Assembly: GCF_000299335.2 (NCBI RefSeq)
Contig: NZ_CP004387.1
Span: 1,674,001 to 1,738,000, forward strand
Direction: 5' to 3'
Source of the DNA: Isoalcanivorax pacificus W11-5
Lineage (GTDB): Bacteria; Pseudomonadota; Gammaproteobacteria; Pseudomonadales; Alcanivoracaceae
Length of the DNA stretch: 64,000 nucleotides
Part shown: positions 53,139-62,206 of the stretch, piece by piece
Layout: each line of letters begins with the position of its first letter
Position numbering within the stretch: position 1 is the first letter of the stretch
Notes under the pieces: generated by a model
Seen by the model: only the letters and a program-made list of their open reading frames with translations
What the model was told of the DNA's origin: nothing
The model's database searches: none
Translations under genes and position numbers: made by a program

Positions 53139-54317
53139 ATGCTGGTACGCTTCTTCGAGACCCTGCGCGAGTACCGCGTCCCGGTCACCCTGCGCGAGCT
53201 GCTTGACCTGCACGACGCCATGGGCCAGCACCTGGCCTATGGCAGCGTGGACGATTTCTACATGCTGTCCCGCGCCGTCATGGTCAAGGATGAGAAGTAC
53301 TACGACCGCTTCGACCGCGCCTTCGAGTTCTATTTCAAGGGGCTGGAATCCATCGACCCGGACTGGTTCAACAAGGCCATCCCGGACGAATGGCTGCGCA
53401 AGCAGATCGAAAAGAACCTGTCGCCGGAAGAGCTGGCGCAACTGCAGCGCATGGGCAGCCTGGAAAAGCTGCTGGAAGAATTTCGCAAGCGCCTGGAAGA
53501 ACAGCACAAGCGCCACCAGGGCGGCAACAAGATGGTCGGCACTGGCGGCACGTCACCCTACGGCGGCCATGGCGCCAACCCCGAAGGCATTCGCCTGACC
53601 GGGCCTTCCCGCAACAAGAAAGCGGTCAAGGTCTGGGAAAAACGCGAATACCGCAACCTGGACGATTCGGTTGAACTGGGTGTGCGCAACATCAAGCTGG
53701 CCCTGCGCCGCCTGCGCAAATTTGCCCGCACCGGCAAGGCCGAAGAGCTGGACCTGGACGACACCATCACCTCCACCGCCCGCAACGCCGGCCTGCTCGA
53801 CATCCGCATGCGCCCGGAAGTGGAAAACCGCGTCAAGATCCTGCTGTTCTTTGATATCGGCGGCTCCATGGACCCCTACATCCGCCTGTGCGAAGAACTG
53901 TTCTCGGCCGCCCGGACCGAGTTCAAGCACATGGAGCATTTCTACTTCCACAACTTCATCTACGAATACGTGTGGAAGGACAACCGCCGCCGCTGGGATG
54001 AAAAACTCGCCACCTGGGATCTGCTGCATAAATACGGCTCCGACTACAAGGTGATCTTTATCGGCGACGCGGCCATGAGCCCCTATGAGATCAACTCCGT
54101 CGGCGGCAGCGTGGAGCACTGGAACGAAGAACCGGGGGCGGTGTGGATGCAGCGCATCACGGAAACCTTCGAGAAAGTGATCTGGCTGAATCCTGAGCCG
54201 CGTCGCAGTTGGGAAATGACGACGTCTACGGTCTGGACACGGCAGTTGCTGGAGGACCGGATGTATCCGTTGACGTTGCAGGGGATTGAGGAAGCCATAA
54301 AATATTTGAGCCGCTGA
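53139..54317 (+). CDS. VWA-domain protein, CoxE-like partner of the MoxR ATPase
   Basis: The 392-residue protein has a helical N-terminal part and a C-terminal von Willebrand A domain with a metal-ion-dependent adhesion site DIGGSMD (239-245), as in CoxE-like proteins. The pair of MoxR plus VWA protein is a widespread unit for activating or assembling partner proteins; the target is unknown and no candidate operon member follows. 4 bp from the ATPase gene. Confidence 0.92.
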   Translation: MLVRFFETLREYRVPVTLRELLDLHDAMGQHLAYGSVDDFYMLSRAVMVKDEKYYDRFDRAFEFYFKGLESIDPDWFNKAIPDEWLRKQIEKNLSPEELAQLQRMGSLEKLLEEFRKRLEEQHKRHQGGNKMVGTGGTSPYGGHGANPEGIRLTGPSRNKKAVKVWEKREYRNLDDSVELGVRNIKLALRRLRKFARTGKAEELDLDDTITSTARNAGLLDIRMRPEVENRVKILLFFDIGGSMDPYIRLCEELFSAARTEFKHMEHFYFHNFIYEYVWKDNRRRWDEKLATWDLLHKYGSDYKVIFIGDAAMSPYEINSVGGSVEHWNEEPGAVWMQRITETFEKVIWLNPEPRRSWEMTTSTVWTRQLLEDRMYPLTLQGIEEAIKYLSR

Positions 54318-54328
54318 TCGGCGGCTCA
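54309..54328. terminator. Hairpin between convergent VWA and DUF1513 genes
   Basis: Stem GAGCCGC / GCGGCTC overlaps the end of the VWA gene and faces the DUF1513 stop 40 bp away; no T run, so a possible terminator only. Confidence 0.4.
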
Positions 54329-54368
54329 TTGGTAGTCTGCAATCAGAGGCCTGAAAATTATTACCTCG

Positions 54369-55487
54369 TCAGGCCAGCAGTCCTGCATGATTGTCCCATA
54401 GCCCGGCGGGAAGATTCAGATGGGATACCTGTACGGGAACCCCCTGTTGGCTGCAATCATAGCCCCGGCAACTGCCTTGCCCTGAAGTCACCACAAACCC
54501 CTCCTGCACCGCACTCACCCCCGCACAATCCTGCATCGGCGTATCCACCACCGTCTTCCCGCTATCCAGCTCCCAGACAAAAAACCGGTTCCCCCTCGGT
54601 GCGGTCATCGCCAGCAAACGCAACTCGCTGTGAATCGCAATGCTGGCCGTATACTGCTGCATCATCTGTCGCTGCGATTCATCCAGCGGAAACGGCCGAT
54701 ACGCTTCCCCTGGCCGCTTGATTGCCAACAGCGGTGCGCTTTCATACAGCTCGCCCATGTACTGCTGCCCGGTCACGATGGTGCCGTCGCTGGCCACGTC
54801 CATATGGCGGATGCTGTTTTTCTCCTGCGCCAGCATTTCCTTGCTGATCAACTGGCCATCGCGCTGCATCAGGACCAGGCTTGGTTCCATGGCATGCAGA
54901 TTCATTTCCACGCGGCTTTCGGCTTCGGTGCGGATGCCGCCGTTGCAGACGGCGAGGGTGTCGCCGTCCGGCATCCAGGCCAGTTCGTGCGGGCCGATGC
55001 CGTGGGTGGGCACTTCGTCGTGGTGGCGCAGTTGCAGGCCATCCATGTGATAAATGCCGAGCACGCCACGGCCGGGATCGGTGGTGTCGTTTTCGGTGGT
55101 GTAGAGCCATTCGCCGCTGTGGTGAAAGACAGCGTGGCCGTAGAAATGCCGGTCCGGTTCGCTGTGCAGGGTCTGCAGCAGTTCGCCGCTCTGCAAATGC
55201 ACCAGATAGCTTTCGGTGGAAGGGCGGCGGCCGACGAACAGGGCGACCGGCAGGAAGGGGTGTGGGGCGATGGCGTGACAGCGCTCGGGGACGCGGGTGG
55301 CGAAGGCTTTGCGTCCGTTGAGGTGGTAGCCGACGGCGTAGTGGTGGCCGTCGGTGTCGTTGCGGGCGGAGAGCAGCAGCGGGCCTTCGGCGCCGGGCTG
55401 GCGTTGCCAGAGGACGAGGCCGCCGAGGGTGGCGGCGCCGGTGAGCAGGCCGCTCCAGCGCAGCAGGTCGCGTCGTGTCAGGGCCAT
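54369..55487 (-). CDS. Tat-exported DUF1513 beta-propeller protein
   Basis: The 372-residue protein opens with a twin-arginine signal (LTRRDLLRWSG, then a hydrophobic stretch) and matches DUF1513, a beta-propeller family that is co-encoded with imelysins and di-heme oxidoreductases. Segments such as GIYHMDGLQLRHHDEVPTHGIGPHELAWMPD resemble seven-bladed propeller repeats. Tat export suggests folding, perhaps cofactor insertion, before translocation. Last gene of the operon; it starts 2 bp after the second imelysin gene's stop. Confidence 0.9.
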   Translation of the reverse strand: MALTRRDLLRWSGLLTGAATLGGLVLWQRQPGAEGPLLLSARNDTDGHHYAVGYHLNGRKAFATRVPERCHAIAPHPFLPVALFVGRRPSTESYLVHLQSGELLQTLHSEPDRHFYGHAVFHHSGEWLYTTENDTTDPGRGVLGIYHMDGLQLRHHDEVPTHGIGPHELAWMPDGDTLAVCNGGIRTEAESRVEMNLHAMEPSLVLMQRDGQLISKEMLAQEKNSIRHMDVASDGTIVTGQQYMGELYESAPLLAIKRPGEAYRPFPLDESQRQMMQQYTASIAIHSELRLLAMTAPRGNRFFVWELDSGKTVVDTPMQDCAGVSAVQEGFVVTSGQGSCRGYDCSQQGVPVQVSHLNLPAGLWDNHAGLLA

Positions 55488-55489
55488 GC

Positions 55490-56518
55490 TCAGTCTCCGT
55501 CGTTGGCGTTGAAGCCGATCTGTATCTCCAGGGCGGCGGCCAGCTCGTTCTGGTGCAGGCGATGCAGGGTGTTGAGGCTGTCGTACAGGGCGTCGAGCCA
55601 GGCTTTGTGTGCGGTGTCCTGCACGAGTTCGACCAGTGACGCCGGTGCGCTGTCCAGGCGTGTCAGCACGTCGGTATAGGCGTCGTCGATGCGTGTTGCC
55701 AGGCTGTTGTCGTTGACCAGTTCGTGTACACCGGGTGCTTGCCAGATGGCCTGGGCACCTTCGACCGTGGCGCGCAGGTTGTCCAGGGACTGTCTGCTGC
55801 GCCAGGCTTCGGCCTGGAACGGTTGCGGTACGCCACGGTTGAGGCGGCCCATCGGGGTGCCGAGTTTTTTCTTCAGGGTATCGAGGCCGGTGATCTGCAC
55901 GCGCAGGATGTCGGCCAGGGCATCGCGCGGTTCGGCGTAGCGTGCGTTGGGGAATGCTTTCAACTGCACCAGCATGCCGTCGGGCTGTTCCCAGAGCGTG
56001 ACCATCTCCTGCGCCAGTTGTTGCTGGTGCTGACCGATGGCGATCAGCAGCGGGCAGTAGCGTTCGCGTTGCGCCGGCAGGTCGATGCTGTCATCGAACA
56101 GCACGTATTCGAATGCGCTCAGTCCCTGGACCACGACACTGGCGTCGGCCAGTTGGGCGTGGTCCAGTTGCGGGTGGGCATCAAGCAGTTCTTCGGCCTG
56201 ACGCGCGACCAGATTGCGTTTGTCGGGATAGAACTGCACCTGCCAGCTGCGGTTGCCTTCGGACATGGGGCCGACCAGTTGCGGTTGCAGGGCGGCCCAT
56301 TGATGGCGTGCTGCACCGAAGGCGCTGTGCAGCGCGTCAAGGTCGATGCCGCCGCTGCAATAGCGCTGTGCGTGGTCGGCCAGTGTGCGGTTGCTGTCGG
56401 CCCAGTGCTGGTGTGCGGGCAGCAGCACGTTGTCGGCAAGGTGGGTGATCACGTCGCGTTGCGGTGCGCCGCAGGCGCTGAGTAACAGGGCGGTGGTGGC
56501 AACCGTGAGCAGACGCAT
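55490..56518 (-). CDS. Imelysin-family lipoprotein lacking the GxHxxE histidine
   Basis: The 342-residue protein has a lipobox LSAC and an imelysin-like helical domain. The family motif GxHxxE appears here as GLSAFE (132-137), so the conserved His is replaced by Ser while the Glu is kept. Imelysins (including IcmP and the EfeO M75 domain) are thought to bind metal or iron in the periplasm. Its place between the di-heme protein and DUF1513 suggests a divergent second binding subunit. Confidence 0.88.
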   Translation of the reverse strand: MRLLTVATTALLLSACGAPQRDVITHLADNVLLPAHQHWADSNRTLADHAQRYCSGGIDLDALHSAFGAARHQWAALQPQLVGPMSEGNRSWQVQFYPDKRNLVARQAEELLDAHPQLDHAQLADASVVVQGLSAFEYVLFDDSIDLPAQRERYCPLLIAIGQHQQQLAQEMVTLWEQPDGMLVQLKAFPNARYAEPRDALADILRVQITGLDTLKKKLGTPMGRLNRGVPQPFQAEAWRSRQSLDNLRATVEGAQAIWQAPGVHELVNDNSLATRIDDAYTDVLTRLDSAPASLVELVQDTAHKAWLDALYDSLNTLHRLHQNELAAALEIQIGFNANDGD

Positions 56519-56530
56519 GGGCTTTCTCCG

Positions 56531-57934
56531 CTAGAGCGAGTTGAGAAACGCGAGCAAAGCATCGCGTTCTTCGGCTGTGAATTGCAGCACGGCTTGCCGG
56601 GCGTTTTCGGCTTCACCACCATGCCAGAGGATGGCCTCAAGCAGGTTGCGCGCGCGGCCATCGTGCAGGAAAAAGGTATGGCCGTTTACCGCTTCGGTGA
56701 GGCCGATGCCCCACAGCGGCGGGGTGCGCCATTCGCGGCCGGTGGCGAGGAACTCCGGGCGGCCATCGGCGAGGCCGTCGCCCATGTCATGCAGCAGCAG
56801 ATCGGTGTAGGGCCAGATCGTCTGGCTGGCCAGTTCCGGTTCGGCGGCGTCGGCACGGGTGGTGAAGCTGGGTGTGTGGCATTGCTGGCAGCCGGCGCGG
56901 TGGAACAGGGTCTTGCCCTTTAGCACTTCCGGGGCGTCAACGTTGCGGCGCGCGGGCACGCCCAGGTTGCGGCTGTAGAACAGCACCGTGGCGAGAATAT
57001 TGTCGCTGACTTCCGGCTCGCCGCCGTGCGGTGCGGCGAGGCAGTCGGTCTGCGCCGGTGTGCAGCCATCGCCCGGCACCAGTGAACTGGTCAGGCCCAT
57101 GTCGTTGGCGAAGGCTTCGGCGTTTTGCTGGTTCAGGTTCGGCTGGCCGGCTTTCCAGCCGAAGCGGCCGAGGGCGGTGGTCTCGCTGGCGCGGTCCCAC
57201 ACACGATTGGGACGGCCGCTGATGCCGTCGCCATCGCGATCGTCCGGATCGGCGTTGGCGAGAAGGTCGTCGTCGCTGATCGCTTCCAGCAGCCCGAGGC
57301 CGATCACGGGCGGCGCGATGCGTGCGGAAAACAGGGTGTCCGGGTGCAGGTCGCCGTAGCCGGTGTCAGTGATGCGCAGTGTGGGCTTGCGCAGTTCGAC
57401 GACGGTGCCGTCGGCAAAGGTGACGGGCACGGGGGTGTAGTCGATCCGCACGCGGCCTTCCGGCGCGACGCCGGGGATGGCGGTGTCCTGCAACTGGCCG
57501 CCGTAGACCGGTTCGGGTATCACGCCCTGGCGCAACAGCCGCTCTTCATCATTGCCTCCGGCGGGGACGGAGAGCCGCACCAGCATCGACACCGCATGCA
57601 CGGCATCGGGCCCCGGCGGGTGGCCACGGCCATCCTTGATATGGCAGTTCTGGCAGGCGTTGGTGTTGAACAGCGGCCCCAGGCCGTCGCGGGCATCCGT
57701 CGAGGCGGGTGCGATCACCCAGGGGTTGCGGAAAAAGCTGTTGCCGACGCTGAAGTCCAGCCGCCGCAGAGGCGACAGGTTGGCGGACGGCAGGGAAAAC
57801 GCATTCTGGTCGGTGCGTAGCACCGTGGTGGCGCCACCGGAAAGGTGTTCGCCCGGTTCTGCTTCGGTGAAGGTCGGTGTCGGGTCGCAGCCGCTCAGCA
57901 CAGCGGCCAGCAGCAGGGGTAGCAAACGTCGCAT
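56531..57934 (-). CDS. Di-heme oxidoreductase (thiol oxidoreductase-like) lipoprotein
   Basis: The 467-residue protein has a lipobox LSGC and two c-type heme sites, CQNCH (94-98) and CQQCH (349-353), with the di-heme oxidoreductase (DHOR, PF06537) core: FNTNACQNCHIKDGRG, GDGISGRPN, and FFLHDGRARNLLEAILWHGGEA. It is the redox member of the imelysin operon; reduction or oxidation of iron at the envelope is a plausible role but unproven. It follows the first imelysin gene by 60 bp. Confidence 0.92.
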   Translation of the reverse strand: MRRLLPLLLAAVLSGCDPTPTFTEAEPGEHLSGGATTVLRTDQNAFSLPSANLSPLRRLDFSVGNSFFRNPWVIAPASTDARDGLGPLFNTNACQNCHIKDGRGHPPGPDAVHAVSMLVRLSVPAGGNDEERLLRQGVIPEPVYGGQLQDTAIPGVAPEGRVRIDYTPVPVTFADGTVVELRKPTLRITDTGYGDLHPDTLFSARIAPPVIGLGLLEAISDDDLLANADPDDRDGDGISGRPNRVWDRASETTALGRFGWKAGQPNLNQQNAEAFANDMGLTSSLVPGDGCTPAQTDCLAAPHGGEPEVSDNILATVLFYSRNLGVPARRNVDAPEVLKGKTLFHRAGCQQCHTPSFTTRADAAEPELASQTIWPYTDLLLHDMGDGLADGRPEFLATGREWRTPPLWGIGLTEAVNGHTFFLHDGRARNLLEAILWHGGEAENARQAVLQFTAEERDALLAFLNSL

Positions 57935-57994
57935 CAGGAGCCTGTCATCCTCGGGCCGGCGAGACGCCGCCGGCGGTACCGGCGGCGGATGGTA

Positions 57995-59287
57995 TCAGAA
58001 TTGGTGATCGGCCGTGTCGGGGTTGAGTTGCGTGATGCCGATGGCGGCAGCGGCACTTTCAATGGCGGCGGTCTGTGCCACCAGCGCGGCAATGGCGTCG
58101 CGCACGATCTGGTTGCCGGCCTCGTTGCCGGGGGCAATCAGTTGATCGAAATGCACGTTGTAGTTTTCGGCGCTGTCCACCAGCACTTGCAGGGCGGCGA
58201 GGCTGTCGTCCAGGCGCGCGTTCAGGGCTGCGTCGGCCCCGGCGTCATTGGCGGCGACCAGGGTGTGCAGGCCGGGTCCGCTGAGCTGGCTGCCATCGGC
58301 GCGACGGTATTCGCCACGGTAGACGTTGGCGATGCCGAGGCCGTTGTAGTAGTGCGAGTGGTGGGTGTTGTCGCTGAAGCAGTCGTGTTCGTCTTCCGGC
58401 GAATGGGCTTCCAGGGCGACTTTCATGCGCTCGCCGGCGAGTTCGCCCAGTGACAGGCTGCCCATGCCGAACAGCATTTTGCGCAGGCCGTTTTCGGGCG
58501 TGTCATTGAGCAGGGTGGCGCGGTAATTGTCAGCGTTGTCCGGTTGCCATTCGGCGACCATCTGTTCCAGGTCGCTGATCAGCAGGGCGGTGGTGGCGCG
58601 CAGGTAGTCGCGGCGGCGCTCATTGTGGCCGCCGGTGGCGCCTTCGCCAGTCATGAAATCGCTGGCCGGGCGCTCGCCTGCGCCCGGGCCGGTGCCGTTC
58701 AGGTCCTGGCCCCAGAGCAGGAATTCGATCGCGTGGTAGCCGGTGGCAACGTTGGCTTCGGAGCCGGCCAGTTCGTTCAGGCTGGCGAGCAGTTCGCCGT
58801 TCAGGTCGCTGAGGTCAATCTCTTCCTCGCCCACACGCAGCGTGGTGTTGGCGATGAGGTTGGCACGCGCGCCGGGGTTGCCCAGGGCAGCCTGGTAGCT
58901 GTCGTCGACGTAGTCGATCAGCCCTTCGTCCAGTGGCCAGGCGTTGACCTGGCCTTCCCATTCGTCGACCACGGCATTGCCGAAGCGGAATACCTCGGTC
59001 TGCATGTAGGGCACGCGGGCATCGCGCCAGGCGTCGCGGGCGGCGGCCAGGGTGCTGTCGGACGGCGCCTCGAGCAGGGCGTCGACGGCGGCCTGCAGGG
59101 TGCGGGCACCGCCCAGGGCGTCGCTGAAGGCGGCTTCGGCGATGTCGGCGTAGTGGCTGATGACGGCGGTCGCCTGGGTGGCGTCGTAGGTGCTGGCGGC
59201 TTTTTTCGGGGCGGTGTCGGGCGCGTCGCTGCAGGCGGTGAGGGCAGCCAGCAGCAGGCCGGTGGTCGTCAGACGCGTCGCATTCAT
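57995..59287 (-). CDS. Imelysin (peptidase M75) family lipoprotein
   Basis: First gene of the operon; 430 residues with a lipobox LTAC and the imelysin domain including the diagnostic GxHxxE motif as GYHAIE (183-188), NLNGT-GPGAGERPASDF and a His-rich segment DNTHHSHYYNGL. Related to P. aeruginosa IcmP and EfeO's C-terminal domain, envelope proteins linked to iron uptake. The ATG at 59287 follows AGGACACC; the long upstream frame is not homologous. Confidence 0.92.
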   Translation of the reverse strand: MNATRLTTTGLLLAALTACSDAPDTAPKKAASTYDATQATAVISHYADIAEAAFSDALGGARTLQAAVDALLEAPSDSTLAAARDAWRDARVPYMQTEVFRFGNAVVDEWEGQVNAWPLDEGLIDYVDDSYQAALGNPGARANLIANTTLRVGEEEIDLSDLNGELLASLNELAGSEANVATGYHAIEFLLWGQDLNGTGPGAGERPASDFMTGEGATGGHNERRRDYLRATTALLISDLEQMVAEWQPDNADNYRATLLNDTPENGLRKMLFGMGSLSLGELAGERMKVALEAHSPEDEHDCFSDNTHHSHYYNGLGIANVYRGEYRRADGSQLSGPGLHTLVAANDAGADAALNARLDDSLAALQVLVDSAENYNVHFDQLIAPGNEAGNQIVRDAIAALVAQTAAIESAAAAIGITQLNPDTADHQF

Positions 59288-59347
59288 GATGGTGTCCTGT
59301 GAGGTCGTGGCAATCCGTGGGCGCGGTGCGTTTCGCGCAAGGGGCAC

Positions 59348-59363
59348 AATAATGCGAATTATT
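59348..59363. promoter_or_regulatory. AT-rich palindrome upstream of the imelysin operon
   Basis: A perfect 6-4-6 inverted repeat (AATAAT-N4-ATTATT) lies 60 bp before the first imelysin start. It resembles a Fur half-site pair but the spacing does not fit the 7-1-7 or 19-bp consensus, so the regulator is unknown; part of it may be a -10 region. Confidence 0.4.
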
Positions 59364-59410
59364 TGCATCTTTTTGAAGGGGGCAGGGGAAAAAAGTGCCT
59401 GCTGGAACGG

Positions 59411-59437
59411 CAAAACGGTGCCTGAGGCACCGTTTTG
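59411..59437 (-). terminator. Terminator after the 5'-nucleotidase gene
   Basis: A perfect 12-bp stem (caaaacggtgcc / ggcaccgttttg) with loop tga stands 21 bp past the nucleotidase stop; T4 on either strand allows a bidirectional role. Confidence 0.8.
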
Positions 59438-59458
59438 CGGGTAACGCGTCCGGCTGGA

Positions 59459-61543
59459 TCAGGGCGCGAGCGTGTCGTTGCGTTGGGACAGGTTCTGGAT
59501 ACGTTCGTCTTGCTCTGCCGGGGTCTCTGCCAGAGTAAAGGCATTCTCTGCATCGGCGTGCTGGGCGAGCAGGTATTCCGCCAGGGCATCCTGTTCGCCA
59601 CCGGAGACGGAGAAATCCGACAGGCCCGGGTCGTAGGCAGTGCCGGGGAAGTCGACGGTGCTGGCCAGATCACGCCGGTCCGGCGCGGTCAGGTTTTTGA
59701 ATGGATAGTTATCTCCACAGGTCGCGTTTTCGATGTTGCCGCCGCTGTCCGCGATGCACCGGACAAGATATTGCAGGGTCGCCATGCGGAAGCTGCGGGC
59801 CGGGTCGCCCTGCAGGGTGCCGTTGGCGACGACGACATCACCGTCGACGACCAGCGTCTGGATACGTTCGCCATTGGTGGCGGCGCCCTGGTTGGTGTCG
59901 TCTCCGGTGCGGGCCGTTGCGGTCGGGTCGAAGGAAAAGCGCATGCCGCCGATCTGCGGAAAATAGCCGGGCGTGGCACCGGGGTTGGCGCCAGAGACGG
60001 CGTATTCCATCAGGTCGTGCAGTTCGGCTGCGGTCACGGTCACCAGGCTGACGGCGTTGTTAAATGCCAGCGAGGTTTCGATATCCAGTTGTGACACGGC
60101 GCCAGCAGGCTTGAACTCGTTTTCCTGCGGCGGCAACAGTTCCACTTCGCTCTCGTCGGTAGAGCCGGGCGGGGCGATGATCTGGCCGATGGCGGCGCGG
60201 ATACCGCCACCGTTTTTCAGCGAAATGGCGGCGGTGGCGTCGGCCTGCCGGGCATACCAGAGGTTGGCGTCGGCGGTCAGATTGCCGAGGTTGGTTTCCT
60301 GGCTGCGTACAAAATTGCGACGGCCTTCCAGGAACACATCGGTGAAGCCGGCCACGTTGCCTTCCTTGTCGGAGAGGACGTCGCGCAGGGCGTCGGCCAC
60401 TTCCTCGACGTCATCGATGGGGCTGGCACCCAGTTGCGAGATGACGGTTTCCAGCGTCGCCCAGGCGCCGCTGACGCCGGGCACCACGGAGTTGGTCAGC
60501 AGCTCGCCATTCTCATCGAAATCCACCACCAGACGGCCAAGGTAGGTGTAGTCGCCATTGGTGTTCACCACCAGCACCGGTTCGCCGGTGGCGGAGGTGA
60601 AGCCCAGCGGGTAGGTGTCTGCGGCGGTGTCACCCGGGTGCAGGGCATCCATGCTGGTGGCGAGCAGGGTGTTGGAGCCGCCGGCGACGATGATGTCCAC
60701 GTCGCTCAGCAGCGGCGCCAGGCCCTTTTCCACGCTGATCTGCTGCATGTGTGCGAGCAGGATGATCTTGTTGATGCCGTCGTCGGTCAGTGCATCCACC
60801 GCTGGCTGGATGGCCGCGGCCAGTTCTTCCAGCATGGCGTCGGTATCCGGGTTGACCGGGCTCGGGCTGATGGTGATGCCGCCGGTGCTGGTGATGCTGG
60901 CCAGTGTCGGGGTGACTGCACCGACCAGGCCGATCCGCTCGCCATTGACCATCACCGTAGCGCTGCCGGCGAGTTTGCCGGGGTTGTTGGTGACCGACTG
61001 GCCGTCTGTGGCCACCAGCGGCGCCAGACTCCCATCGGTGCTGAAATCCAGGTTGGCGGACAGCCACGGGAAATCCGCGCCGTCCCAGTCGCCGTCCGGG
61101 GAAATGATGCCGGCGAATTCGGCGGTGCCGCCGTCCAGGTCGTGGTTGCCGACGGCACTGGCCTGCACGCCCAGCGCATTCAGCAGGGCCACGTCTCCCC
61201 GGCCGACACCGGGCTTGCCCAGTACACCGGCCAGGCTGGTTTCCCGGCCGGCCTGGTAGATCGGGCCGGGAATATAGTTGTCGCCGGAGGACACCAGCAG
61301 CGTATTGGCCGGTGCCAGGCTGCGGAAATGCGACACCAGTGCGGAGAATTCAGCGACGTTTTCCAGTGCGGCAGTGCCTCCGCCGTCGACATCGGCGAAG
61401 TGCAGCAGTTGCAGCCGGTAGGCCGGCAACTGCACGTCCGGGCGCCGGCTGTTGGAATCACCGCCACAGGCGCTGAGGCCAACGGCCAGGGCGGCCAGCA
61501 GGGCCGGTTGGCGCAATGTGCGCAGGCGGAACAGATTGGACAT
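59459..61543 (-). CDS. 5'-nucleotidase/metallophosphatase-family lipoprotein
   Basis: The protein of 694 residues has a lipobox LSAC (Cys26) followed by GGDSNSRR, then a metallophosphatase domain (LLHFADVDGG, SGDNYIPGP, GNHDLDGG, AGGSN) and a 5'-nucleotidase C-terminal domain (NLTADANLW, KNGGGIRAAIG, TVTAAELHDLMEYA, GGMRFSFDP). It likely releases phosphate from nucleotides at the cell surface or in the periplasm. The start at 61543 gives the lipoprotein signal and a GGGAAGC site. A Pho-box-like repeat 89 bp upstream suggests induction by phosphate starvation. Confidence 0.93.
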   Translation of the reverse strand: MSNLFRLRTLRQPALLAALAVGLSACGGDSNSRRPDVQLPAYRLQLLHFADVDGGGTAALENVAEFSALVSHFRSLAPANTLLVSSGDNYIPGPIYQAGRETSLAGVLGKPGVGRGDVALLNALGVQASAVGNHDLDGGTAEFAGIISPDGDWDGADFPWLSANLDFSTDGSLAPLVATDGQSVTNNPGKLAGSATVMVNGERIGLVGAVTPTLASITSTGGITISPSPVNPDTDAMLEELAAAIQPAVDALTDDGINKIILLAHMQQISVEKGLAPLLSDVDIIVAGGSNTLLATSMDALHPGDTAADTYPLGFTSATGEPVLVVNTNGDYTYLGRLVVDFDENGELLTNSVVPGVSGAWATLETVISQLGASPIDDVEEVADALRDVLSDKEGNVAGFTDVFLEGRRNFVRSQETNLGNLTADANLWYARQADATAAISLKNGGGIRAAIGQIIAPPGSTDESEVELLPPQENEFKPAGAVSQLDIETSLAFNNAVSLVTVTAAELHDLMEYAVSGANPGATPGYFPQIGGMRFSFDPTATARTGDDTNQGAATNGERIQTLVVDGDVVVANGTLQGDPARSFRMATLQYLVRCIADSGGNIENATCGDNYPFKNLTAPDRRDLASTVDFPGTAYDPGLSDFSVSGGEQDALAEYLLAQHADAENAFTLAETPAEQDERIQNLSQRNDTLAP

Positions 61544-61631
61544 GAGAGCTTCCCTGTATTTTCGCAAATTCGGTGTTGGAGATTTCCGCACCGAGGTTAG
61601 GCGTCGCAGAGGTCGGTTCGGTTAACAGACG

Positions 61632-61649
61632 GTGACAGAACGGTGTCAG
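61632..61649 (-). promoter_or_regulatory. Pho box upstream of the 5'-nucleotidase gene
   Basis: On the minus strand the sequence reads CTGACAC-N4-CTGTCAC, two heptamers close to the PhoB consensus CTGTCAT-N4-CTGTCAT. It lies 89 bp before the start of a predicted phosphate-releasing enzyme. The -10 expected about 10 bp downstream is weak (near TTAACC), the main reservation. Confidence 0.65.
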
Positions 61650-61992
61650 GGGCGGCTTGCCGACAGGCAATCCTGCCAGGGCCCGGGGGCGCCGAGGTTT
61701 TACAGGGTTTGATTCAACAATCAGCCGGGAGAATCGCAGGCTGTACGTGACGGCGTCGGCGGCAGCCGGCGTAGCGGGTCAGGCAGCGTGCGGCCCCGGC
61801 GGCCGTGTCGTGATGGTTTACACAGGATTGGCTCATTTTACATAGCGGCACAGGGCTGGCCGGCGTGCGTTGACAGCACAGGATGGGTCGTCACAAGGTG
61901 GTCAGCAAGGCGGCAGGACGCCGTACCCGGACAGGATGCGCCGGGCGTGCACGCAGCAAACATTGTTGATCATGTTAATAAGGAGATGACAC
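61650..61992. other. Intergenic region before the DUF1328/yqj cluster
   Basis: About 340 bp with no supported gene. Its right end contains a short inverted repeat (AACAT...ATGTT, near 61961-61978) and the AGGAG ribosome-binding site of the DUF1328 gene. Confidence 0.45.
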
Positions 61993-62154
61993 ATGCTTGG
62001 TTGGGCTCTGATTTTTCTGATCGTCGCCATCGTGGCCGGTGTGGCCGGTTTCAGTGGTGTGGCGGGCACCGCCTCCTGGATTGCGCAGGTGCTGTTCGTG
62101 ATTTTTGTGGTGCTGCTGATCGTGTCGCTGATTACCGGACGCCGCAAACCCTGA
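61993..62154 (+). CDS. DUF1328 small membrane protein (YtjA-like)
   Basis: A 53-residue, two-helix protein ([17 protein letters not shown]..., ending ITGRRKP) matching DUF1328, a family of tiny inner-membrane proteins often found in stress- or stationary-phase-linked clusters. RBS AGGAG at 61981-61985. It is the first gene of a set of small envelope proteins. Confidence 0.92.
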   Translation: MLGWALIFLIVAIVAGVAGFSGVAGTASWIAQVLFVIFVVLLIVSLITGRRKP

Positions 62155-62206
62155 CCCGCACAGCAGTTCGTTTTCTCACCCAGGAAATAACAAGGAGGGA
62201 TGCATC

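Noticed and set aside
59340-59370. Fur box before the imelysin operon
   Set aside because: The AATAAT/ATTATT arms are spaced wrongly for the 7-1-7 and the 19-bp consensus; recorded only as an unknown palindrome.
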